From: Nitrospirota bacterium
GTDB lineage: Bacteria > Nitrospirota > Thermodesulfovibrionia > Thermodesulfovibrionales > UBA6898
Direction: 5' to 3'
NCBI GenBank assembly: GCA_021825365.1
Contig: JAKAHR010000027.1
Span: forward strand, 1 to 48,080
DNA: 48,080 nt
Under the pieces are notes generated by a model, which saw only the letters and a list, made by a program, of their open reading frames with translations, was not told the DNA's origin and made no database searches. Each line of letters begins with the position of its first letter. Position 1 is the first letter of the stretch. Positions 8,113-15,510 of this stretch are shown one piece after another. The position numbers and the translations under genes were made by a program.

Positions 8113-10515
8113 ATGAATAAGATATTGCCGGGACTCATTCTTGTCATCTCGGCAGTGGCATGTATCGGCTCGGCGGCGGCGGACACGGCGGTGCCGGTGT
8201 CGCCCGGCGGGGGCACGGCGATAACAAACCAGAACTGCCCTACCTTCAGTTGGTCTGCGTCTGAAGGGGCGATGGCGTACCGGGTCGAGGTCTATGAACG
8301 GATCTCTTCCGATGGCCTCGCCCGCGATCAGATGCGGGTGCTGTCGGTTCCTGCCGTTGTGAAGGAGATACCGGCCCCCGCCCTGTCGTGGACGCCTTCG
8401 TCAGGCGAGTGCCTGTTCCGCGGACTGCAGTATGTCTGGTATGTCCAGGGCGTGCACTCCTCCGGTCCGGGGCGATGGTCCGACGGCTCTGCCTTTCAGG
8501 TCGAGGCAATGGCTCTGACCGTGGAGCAGGCAGAGGCGGTCCAGGCGGTGGTGAAGGGATATCTCGGCGTTGAAGGTGCCCCCGGTTCCATGCAGGCCCG
8601 AACCCCGTCGGTATCAGCAGCCTCCGGAACCGATGCTGCCCGAAAGTCCGCCTCCGGGATAACTCCCATGGCACTTCCTGCCGTTATCAGCGCGCACGGG
8701 GACACGACCAATACCTTCCTGGGAAACAATGCCGGCATTGCAACGACGAGCGGAGTATCTAACACCTTCATCGGCGCGGATGCAGGCCCCGCGACGGCCG
8801 GTGGAGCTTACAATACCTTCATCGGCAACGATGCCGGCAAGGCCGTCACGAGCGGTTCAACAAATACCCTGGTAGGGTGGTCTGCCGGGAGCGCGATCAC
8901 AACGGAAAACAACAACACCATGGTCGGCAATAACGCCGGGGCCCGCGGAAGCAATAATACCATGGTCGGCACAAATGCAGGCCAGATGAATCAGGGCAAT
9001 GACAACGTATTCTTCGGCAACGGCGCGGGAAACAGCAATTCAACGGGGAACTCAAATACGTTTGTAGGCTCGGGCGCCGGATACAACAACTGGGGCTCGC
9101 TAAACGTCTTTATCGGCAACCTTGCAGGCTACAATGACCAGGGGTCCAGCAAGCTCTACATCTCCAACTCCAGTACTTCAACCCCGCTGATCTACGGCGA
9201 GTTCAGCCCCACGCCGCTGCTGAGGTTCAACGGCAATGTAGGTGTGGGCAAGACACCGTCAACCGCCCTGGATGTGAGCGGCACAGTCACCGCAACGTCC
9301 TTCTCCGGCAGCGGCTCGGGCTTGACCGGAGTGGTAACCGCGGAACTCGATCCCAAGGTCGGCACTCTGACAAACGGCAAGTGGTGCACGACCGACGGTT
9401 TGACCGTGAACTGCACGAGCAATGCCCCGGTAACTGCCGAGGTCGATCCACAGGTGGGAGCCCTGACCGCCGGTAAGTGGTGCACCTCAAACGGCTCGAC
9501 GGTCAGTTGCACTGCCGATCAGCCTGTGACTTCCGTCAGTTCCAACACCTATGCCGGAAGCCAGGCCGGAACGAACAATACGACCGGTTCGGAAAATACC
9601 TTTGTCGGATACCAGGCGGGCAATGCCAATACCACCGCCGGCGGCAACACCTTCCTCGGGAGCTACACCGGCAGGTTCAACACCGGAGGGGGCAATACGT
9701 TTCTCGGAGACGGCGCCGGGATGAACAACACGGGAGGGGCCTACAATGTCTTTGCGGGGCTTTCGTCAGGAATGTCTAATCAGACCGGTCAGGACAATAT
9801 ATTTGTCGGGCGTCGTGCCGGTATATCCAACACCGGGGGCAATCGCAATATCTGCATCGGGAATGATGCTTGTCAGGGTAACATTGCGGGGAACGATAAT
9901 ACATTGCTGGGCCATGCCGCGGGCCTCAGTGTGAGCGGAAATGGCAACGTGTTTATCGGCAAATATGCCGGCAGGAATGCTGACACGTCCAACAGGCTGT
10001 ATGTCGACAATTGCTTTGCCGACAACCATGATACCGGCGGGAGTTGCAACCAGCCCTTCATCTACGGGGAGTTCGATAACCGCGTGCTGAAGATCGACGG
10101 GAGCCTTACGATGGTTACCGTGGCGACCCCGTCCGATATCCGCTACAAGAAGGAGATCCAGCCCATCGAGTCGTCACTGCAAAAGGTTCTTCTCCTTCAA
10201 GGCGTGACGTACGAATGGGACAAAGAAAGAGTCAACGGCGCAGGTTACAAGTCCGGCAAACAGATCGGCCTCATCGCACAGGAGGTCGAGAAAGTTCTGC
10301 CGGAGCTGGTACAGACGGATGAGAAGGGGTACAAGACCCTTTCCTATGACAAACTTGCACCCGTGCTGATCGAGGCTGTCAAGGAACAGCACGCGCTCAT
10401 AGTCGAGCAGAAGTATGAGATCGCCGATCTCAGAGATCGGCTCTCGAAGGCAGTGGAGATGCTTGAGCGACGACTGTCGGCCCTTGACAGTAAGAGCAGA
10501 GTAGCGGGTAGGTGA
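8113..10515 (+). CDS. Secreted fibre-like protein with two NTFIG-repeat blocks and an S74 chaperone domain
   Basis: An 800-residue protein with a signal peptide (about 1-23) nearly identical to that of its upstream neighbour, then an Ig/FnIII-like domain with two Cys (about 25-135). Two blocks of about nine 16-17-residue repeats of the NTFIGxxAGxxxxxG type follow (about 197-345 and 478-625). Between them lie two copies of an EVDPQVGALTAGKWCT-like unit with paired Cys. The end is a peptidase S74 intramolecular chaperone: PSDIRYKK at about 673-680, then GLIAQEVEKVLPE and a coiled coil. In this family the chaperone folds the trimer and then cuts itself off at the Ser-Asp bond, here Ser674-Asp675, leaving a fragment of about 126 residues. 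Ribosome binding site AGGAGGG. Confidence 0.85.
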   Translation: MNKILPGLILVISAVACIGSAAADTAVPVSPGGGTAITNQNCPTFSWSASEGAMAYRVEVYERISSDGLARDQMRVLSVPAVVKEIPAPALSWTPSSGECLFRGLQYVWYVQGVHSSGPGRWSDGSAFQVEAMALTVEQAEAVQAVVKGYLGVEGAPGSMQARTPSVSAASGTDAARKSASGITPMALPAVISAHGDTTNTFLGNNAGIATTSGVSNTFIGADAGPATAGGAYNTFIGNDAGKAVTSGSTNTLVGWSAGSAITTENNNTMVGNNAGARGSNNTMVGTNAGQMNQGNDNVFFGNGAGNSNSTGNSNTFVGSGAGYNNWGSLNVFIGNLAGYNDQGSSKLYISNSSTSTPLIYGEFSPTPLLRFNGNVGVGKTPSTALDVSGTVTATSFSGSGSGLTGVVTAELDPKVGTLTNGKWCTTDGLTVNCTSNAPVTAEVDPQVGALTAGKWCTSNGSTVSCTADQPVTSVSSNTYAGSQAGTNNTTGSENTFVGYQAGNANTTAGGNTFLGSYTGRFNTGGGNTFLGDGAGMNNTGGAYNVFAGLSSGMSNQTGQDNIFVGRRAGISNTGGNRNICIGNDACQGNIAGNDNTLLGHAAGLSVSGNGNVFIGKYAGRNADTSNRLYVDNCFADNHDTGGSCNQPFIYGEFDNRVLKIDGSLTMVTVATPSDIRYKKEIQPIESSLQKVLLLQGVTYEWDKERVNGAGYKSGKQIGLIAQEVEKVLPELVQTDEKGYKTLSYDKLAPVLIEAVKEQHALIVEQKYEIADLRDRLSKAVEMLERRLSALDSKSRVAGR

Positions 10516-10803
10516 GGGGCGCAGACTTCCGGGGCTGTGAACAGGCAGGCGGGGAGAATACGAAGGCGAGCCTCAAACAGAGGTCTGCGAATCTGAAGAA
10601 AGATTCTGGACCGATCCCAACACAACGCGAACGAGAGCCAGAATGACAAAGCACAAGCCCTTTCGTGAAAAAGGATATTGACATTGCCATAACCTTCACC
10701 TAAACTGAAGGCCATCTTCATAGAGAACAGGCGGCCCGTGCGGCGCGGCGCAGGTCTATACCGCGCACGACCGCAGGGGCGATTATTTCCTGGAGGGGAG
10801 ATT
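10516..10803 (+). other. Intergenic region with a promoter
   Basis: 288 bases between the third fibre gene and the oxidoreductase. No gene is supported on either strand. It holds the sigma-70-type promoter described separately and a GGAGGGGAG ribosome binding site right before 10804. Confidence 0.55.
10678..10706 (+). promoter_or_regulatory. Sigma-70-type promoter for the Tat oxidoreductase
   Basis: TTGACA (10678-10683), a 17-base spacer, and TAAACT (10701-10706). The -35 is perfect and the -10 matches four of six. The leader would be about 90 bases before the ATG at 10804. Confidence 0.6.
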
Positions 10804-12552
10804 ATGAAAAAGTGGCTGAATTCACCAATCACCCGCCGTCAGGCAGTAAAGATCATCGGCAAGGGCGGGCTTTATACCTTCATCCTCACCCAGTTGCCGG
10901 CTTGCGCCTCTTCCAGGCCAAAAGGACAGGCCCCCTATCCATCCGGCCATATAGATCCCCTGACTAATCCTGACGGACTCTGCTTTTCTCCCTTTGACAG
11001 AACACTCGGCGATGTCGTGCCGAGGCAGTTCGGGGGCGATCAACCTTCTGTGGCCCACGACTTTTTCCTGTGCAAGAGCGAGGCTGAACTAAGAGCGATA
11101 GCGGACGGTATCCGGGATATAGAGAAGGCAAGGGTGGTCGTGGCGGGTTCCGGGATCGCCGGCATAACCGCTGCATATGAGCTGCGCGGCTATAAGCCGA
11201 TACTGCTCGATCAGGCTGCGCGCTTCGGCGGAAACGCACAGGGCGAGTCGTGGCGGGGCACTGACTTTTCCACTGCCGCCGCCTACTTCTGCGGCCAGGA
11301 CGCAGACAGTCCGATCCTGCAATTCTATAAGGAGATCGGGATAGACAAGGTCTGGAGGACGAAGAAAGAGGAAGACCCCGTTGTCCTGAAGGGCAAGCGA
11401 TACACTGATTTCTGGAAGGGCGAGACAGCGCCGGAGGCAGAAGCGCAGTTTCTGAAACTGAAGAAATACTTCGAAGATGTGAACGACGAAAAGGAGGGGC
11501 AGATATATCCCGAGATGCCGCCCTCCCGTGACGAAGTCCTTCACAGACTCAAAGAACTGGACAGGCTGACCTTCAGGCAGCATCTTGAAGAGGTCCTCGG
11601 CTCCAAACTCCATCCGCACATAGAGACCGCGCTGGAACATTACTGCTGGTCGACCTTTGCCTGCACTCTCGATCAGATGAGCGCGGCAGGGGGGATGAAC
11701 GCCTATGCAGCCGAATTCGGCGATATCTACGTAATGCCCGGCGGCAACGGCGCGATAGCCGAGGCCGCCCTGAGGAAGATGACGGAAACCGTGCCGTTGA
11801 GCCGCTTCAGGCCGCGGGCCCTGGTGTTCGATGTGCAGGTGAACTCCCAGGGCGTACTGGTTTCCTATATCAACCACCAGGGCAAGCCGTGCAGGATCCA
11901 GGCTGAAGTGGCGATTCTCGGCTGCCCGAAGTTCGTGGTCAAGAAGGTTCTTCGCGATATCGAGCCCGAGCGCATGAAGGCGATAGAGCAGTTGAATTAC
12001 AACGCCTATCTGGTGGCCAATGTCCTGGTGGACCAGCCCTACACGGGCGACGAGTTTTATGACTGCTATCTGCTGGGCGACGGCACCGCCGGCGGCTTTG
12101 ACATCGAAAAGGCAACCGATGATCAGGGCGTTACCGATGTGATCTATGGAAGCTATGCGCGGCCTGATACGACAGCTGCCGGGCGGCCCGGCCACACCAT
12201 CCTGACCCTCTATCGCGGATTTCCCTATAAAGACGGCCGCTGGAACCTGTATGTGGATGGCGCCTTCGAAAAATATTACAGACAATTTGAAAGACAGATC
12301 AAAGAGGAGATTCTGCCTCAGCTGAGGCTGGACAAATCAAGAATCGTGGATATCAGGATCGCGCGGTGGGGCCACCCCATGCCGATCCAGACGCCCGGCC
12401 TGATCCGCGATGGCGTCATCGACAGCCTGCGCAAGCCCTTCAGGGGTCGTGTCTTCTTTGTCCAGCAGGACAACTGGATGTACGCGGCGATCGAGACCTC
12501 GATCCAGGAGGGGCTGATCTGGGCGAAAGAGGCAAAGGCAAAGCTGGGCTGA
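10804..12552 (+). CDS. Tat-exported FAD-dependent amine oxidase-like protein
   Basis: 582 residues from the ATG at 10804, which has a strong GGAGGGGAG site; an earlier in-frame start at 10738 lacks one. The N-terminus has a twin-arginine-like TRRQAVKIIGKGG followed by a hydrophobic stretch ending in LPAC, a possible lipobox, so the protein may be exported folded and lipid-anchored. At about 130 is the dinucleotide-binding fingerprint VVVAGSGIAGITAAYEL with a downstream acidic/Gln position and a GGNAQGES flavin loop. The C-terminal WMYAAIETSIQEGL region fits the closing FAD-contact segment of amine oxidase/phytoene desaturase-type flavoenzymes. Substrate unknown. It has its own promoter and interrupts the fibre family on the same strand, which suggests a shared envelope or extracellular role. 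Confidence 0.75.
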   Translation: MKKWLNSPITRRQAVKIIGKGGLYTFILTQLPACASSRPKGQAPYPSGHIDPLTNPDGLCFSPFDRTLGDVVPRQFGGDQPSVAHDFFLCKSEAELRAIADGIRDIEKARVVVAGSGIAGITAAYELRGYKPILLDQAARFGGNAQGESWRGTDFSTAAAYFCGQDADSPILQFYKEIGIDKVWRTKKEEDPVVLKGKRYTDFWKGETAPEAEAQFLKLKKYFEDVNDEKEGQIYPEMPPSRDEVLHRLKELDRLTFRQHLEEVLGSKLHPHIETALEHYCWSTFACTLDQMSAAGGMNAYAAEFGDIYVMPGGNGAIAEAALRKMTETVPLSRFRPRALVFDVQVNSQGVLVSYINHQGKPCRIQAEVAILGCPKFVVKKVLRDIEPERMKAIEQLNYNAYLVANVLVDQPYTGDEFYDCYLLGDGTAGGFDIEKATDDQGVTDVIYGSYARPDTTAAGRPGHTILTLYRGFPYKDGRWNLYVDGAFEKYYRQFERQIKEEILPQLRLDKSRIVDIRIARWGHPMPIQTPGLIRDGVIDSLRKPFRGRVFFVQQDNWMYAAIETSIQEGLIWAKEAKAKLG

Positions 12553-12850
12553 TCTGATGAATGCCAATGGATAACATCGGTGCGTTCCCGGCAAGATTCT
12601 AATAAATACCTTTTAAAATAGTCATTGACACCACCGGCGCAGCAGAGTTAATATCCAGACAAATAAATAGAATCTGTCAATCGGCGGAGGCATCAGCATG
12701 GGGTAGCGTCGCGTGGGAAATTAATTTTATCTATTTTATCCGCCAGCCATCAGTCTGCTATTTCAATCCCGCCATTTCACTTCATAGTATGATTGTGTAT
12801 TCTGATTGCCCGACAATATCGATTTCATTAAACTCCAGGGGAGGACTATA
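12553..12850 (+). other. Intergenic region with a promoter and a long leader
   Basis: 298 bases with no supported gene. It contains a TTGACA/TAATAT promoter near 12640, then an AT-rich leader of nearly 190 bases. No known riboswitch consensus was recognised. A GGGGAGGA ribosome binding site ends it. Confidence 0.5.
12625..12654 (+). promoter_or_regulatory. Sigma-70-type promoter for the fourth fibre gene
   Basis: TTGACA (12625-12630), an 18-base spacer and TAATAT (12649-12654). The predicted leader is about 190 bases, long enough for post-transcriptional control. Confidence 0.5.
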
Positions 12851-14728
12851 GTGAAAAAAACAATAATCGCACTGGCCTTGATCCTGATGAAAGCCGGGGC
12901 TGCTTTTGCCGGGGAAACGCCGACAGGCGGCACGACAACGGCTAGTCCTGCTGTTGCAGTATCCCCGGGAGGCGGGACGAATCTCAGTTGTCCCACCTTC
13001 AGCTGGTCGGAGGCAGGCAATGCCTCTTCCTACAGGATAGAAGTCTACGAGCAGATTACGACCAAGGTTCTTCCGCAGGAACAGATGCGCACGATTGCCG
13101 CACCGGCGATTGCCGTGGAGATTGCTGCGCCTGCCCTTTCGTGGACGCCTTCGTCGGGGGAATGTCTTACCAGGGGACTGCATTATGTGTGGTATGTGCA
13201 GGGGGTTGATACCCTGGGGATAGGGCAATGGTCCGAGGGTTGGAGGTTTCATGTTGAAGCTGCAGTTCTGACGGTGGAACAGACCGAGGCGGTGCAACAG
13301 GTGGTAAAGGAGTTGCTGGACGCCGATGGGACCTCTGCGAGCGGATGGGCCGGCATGGGGATCATCACTCCTGGTGAGGATGTGAACAAGGCAACCGGAG
13401 TATCCATATCAGGCAAGACGCAAGGCAGCCGCAGTACCCAAACCACCTACCAGACTACAACCAACACCTTGTTCGGCGACCTGTCCGGCGAAGGCATTAT
13501 GTCCGGCGGCACGGGCCTATACAACACGTTCATCGGAGCGGAGACGGGCAAGGTTGATTCTTCGGGCTCAAGCAACACATTCGTGGGCAGGGGGGCAGGG
13601 AAGTCCGTCACGACGACCGCCAATAATACTTTTATCGGCGACAATGCAGGCGCCCTTTCAACAGGGGCGGACAATACTTTTGTCGGCAAGGATTCAGGTG
13701 TAAGCAGTACAGCAAGCAATAATTCATTCTTTGGTCGCGATGCCGGATACAGCAATACAAGCGGGACAAGAAATACCTTCATCGGCTGGAAAGCAGGACG
13801 AAGCAACACGACGGCATCCGATAATACGTTTATAGGGCATAGCGCAGGCTCCTCCAGCAGTAGTGCTGCCTATAACACCTTCCTGGGTACATGGGCTGGC
13901 ACCGATAATGTCGGTTCGAGTAATACCTTTGTAGGCAGGGCGGTAGGTACTTTTCATCAAAGCGGAGACAGCAACACTATTGTCGGTGATTTTTCCGGGT
14001 CACAAGGCACAACGGGGAGCAACAACACCTTTGTCGGGAAAGACACAGGTATTGCCAACACCGCTGACGGCAACAGTTTCTTCGGCAAAGATGCAGGCAA
14101 ATCAATTACGTCCGGGAGCGGCAATGTGTTTATCGGCCTCCAGGCGGGCTACTCCGAGACCACCGGTTCTAACAAACTCTATATAGACAACTGTTTCACG
14201 GGACAAACTCCCTCAGGCTCGGGAAGTTGGTGCATACAGCCATTGATCTATGGGGAGTTCGACAACCGTATCGTGAAGATCGACGGTAGCCTCACCATGG
14301 TAAGCGTTGCCACACCCTCCGATATCCGCTACAAGAAGGACATCCACCCCCTTGAATCGTCGCTGCAGAAAGTACTCGGCCTTCGGGGCGTGACTTATGA
14401 ATGGGACAAAAAAAGGGTCAACGGCGCAGGTTATAGGAGCGGGAAACAGATCGGACTCATCGCACAGGAGGTGGAGAAGGTTCTGCCCGAGGTGGTTCAT
14501 ACCGACGACAAGGGGTACAAAACGCTTTCATACGACAAACTAGCTCCGTTGCTTATCGAGGCGGTGAAGGAGCAACATGCGCTGCATGCAAAAGAGATGA
14601 ACGAGAAGAACGACCGGATTGCGAAGCTGGAGAAGGCACTCGAAGACCAGCAGAAGCTGATATCGGCTATCGCGTTGCGGCTGGAGCACCTTGAAGCTCC
14701 TGCGCAGACTGCGGCGACAGAGAGATAG
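12851..14728 (+). CDS. Secreted fibre-like protein with NTFIG repeats and an S74 chaperone domain
   Basis: 625 residues from a GTG at 12851 preceded by GGGGAGGA; the earlier in-frame ATG at 12806 would spoil the signal peptide. Signal peptide about 1-21, Ig/FnIII-like domain with two Cys (about 35-135), linker, then about 15 repeats of the NTFIGxxAG type (about 205-445), one block rather than the two of its paralogue. A Cys-flanked LYIDNCF...QPLIYGEFDNR segment leads to the S74 domain with Ser490-Asp491 in PSDIRYKK, GLIAQEVEKVLPE, and a C-terminal coiled coil (about 575-615). Expected products after self-cleavage are a mature fibre of about 470 residues and a released chaperone of about 135 residues. 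Codons differ from the paralogue, so this is an older duplicate. Confidence 0.85.
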   Translation: MKKTIIALALILMKAGAAFAGETPTGGTTTASPAVAVSPGGGTNLSCPTFSWSEAGNASSYRIEVYEQITTKVLPQEQMRTIAAPAIAVEIAAPALSWTPSSGECLTRGLHYVWYVQGVDTLGIGQWSEGWRFHVEAAVLTVEQTEAVQQVVKELLDADGTSASGWAGMGIITPGEDVNKATGVSISGKTQGSRSTQTTYQTTTNTLFGDLSGEGIMSGGTGLYNTFIGAETGKVDSSGSSNTFVGRGAGKSVTTTANNTFIGDNAGALSTGADNTFVGKDSGVSSTASNNSFFGRDAGYSNTSGTRNTFIGWKAGRSNTTASDNTFIGHSAGSSSSSAAYNTFLGTWAGTDNVGSSNTFVGRAVGTFHQSGDSNTIVGDFSGSQGTTGSNNTFVGKDTGIANTADGNSFFGKDAGKSITSGSGNVFIGLQAGYSETTGSNKLYIDNCFTGQTPSGSGSWCIQPLIYGEFDNRIVKIDGSLTMVSVATPSDIRYKKDIHPLESSLQKVLGLRGVTYEWDKKRVNGAGYRSGKQIGLIAQEVEKVLPEVVHTDDKGYKTLSYDKLAPLLIEAVKEQHALHAKEMNEKNDRIAKLEKALEDQQKLISAIALRLEHLEAPAQTAATER

Positions 14729-14757
14729 CAATCGAATATTCGCCGGGAGATAATGCT

Positions 14758-15420
14758 TTGAAAAAGTTACTTGTCGCAGTCGTCTTGATCCTGATGACAG
14801 CCGGATCTGCTTTTGCCGGGGAAGTAAAGGGAAAATCCACTAACACCGGGCAGTCCCTCCTTGGCTCATGGCAGTGCGGCGGAGGAGCGTCGATCATTTT
14901 CCATTCGCAGAACCAGTTGGAGTTCAACGGCTCCCCTGCCCAATTCGAGCTTGTCCCCGGAGCCATCCGGGTGCAGGAGGACAACGGATTGGTCAATTAT
15001 CCCTATACGCTGAAGGGAAACAATCTGCGAGTCCAGTTCCCTGACGGATCGAAGCTTCAGTGTGCACGAACAGCCGGACAGGCGGGGGGCCAGGAACACC
15101 TTCTGAAGGGAAAGCTCTGCAGTTACTCGAGCTCGGGGTCAGGCTACTCGGGAAGCAGCTACTCCTCCAGCCGCTGGGCGTATTTCGACGGAAGGGGCAA
15201 CTTCTCCTATGGATCGGAATCAAATTTCAGCAGCAATGCCGGGCTTTATTCCGGCAGCAACCCGGGGGCCAAAGGCAGGTATCGAGTGGCAGGAAACACC
15301 ATCAAGCTTCATTTCGACGACGGTAGCACTGACTCGGCCACGGTCACGTTCCGCAATGGTTCGCAGATCACCGAGCTTGCATACGGAGGCAGTCACTACG
15401 CCATGGGCATGTGTCAGTGA
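14758..15420 (+). CDS. Small secreted protein of unknown function
   Basis: 220 residues from a TTG start with GGGAGATA upstream. The signal peptide (about 1-21, ending AFAG) closely resembles that of the fourth fibre protein, 29 bases upstream, so the two are likely one transcript. Residues about 35-105 (LLGSWQCGG...FPDGSKLQC) and about 140-215 (YFDGRGNFSYGS...KLHFDDG) look like two beta-rich halves with the LxGSWxC / GRYRVxGNTIxLxF pattern of lipocalin-like or beta-barrel domains. They are joined by a Ser/Gly/Tyr-rich linker. Cys are present in both halves and at the C-terminus. No family was recognised. It may be an accessory or matrix component for the fibres. Confidence 0.7.
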   Translation: MKKLLVAVVLILMTAGSAFAGEVKGKSTNTGQSLLGSWQCGGGASIIFHSQNQLEFNGSPAQFELVPGAIRVQEDNGLVNYPYTLKGNNLRVQFPDGSKLQCARTAGQAGGQEHLLKGKLCSYSSSGSGYSGSSYSSSRWAYFDGRGNFSYGSESNFSSNAGLYSGSNPGAKGRYRVAGNTIKLHFDDGSTDSATVTFRNGSQITELAYGGSHYAMGMCQ

Positions 15421-15424
15421 TAGG

Positions 15425-15459
15425 CCCCGCCGGACCTTCTTCTCACAAATCCGGCGGGG
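15425..15459 (+). terminator. Strong hairpin between convergent genes
   Basis: CCCCGCCGGA (15425-15434) and TCCGGCGGGG (15450-15459) form a perfect 10 bp stem with a 15-base loop. It lies three bases after the secreted-protein stop. No run of T follows, so it may need a factor or may act for both converging transcripts. Confidence 0.55.
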
Positions 15460-15510
15460 ATCTTGAACAGACAGCGGGGAAAAGACGAAGAGGCGTGAGT
15501 TGTCAGTAGG

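Noticed and set aside
11089..12285. 398-codon minus-strand frame
   Set aside because: It is opposite the flavoenzyme, whose motifs are intact. No start signal.
4342..14728. Fibre genes as a prophage tail module
   Set aside because: All four have Sec signal peptides and no capsid, terminase, tail tube or integrase genes are nearby.
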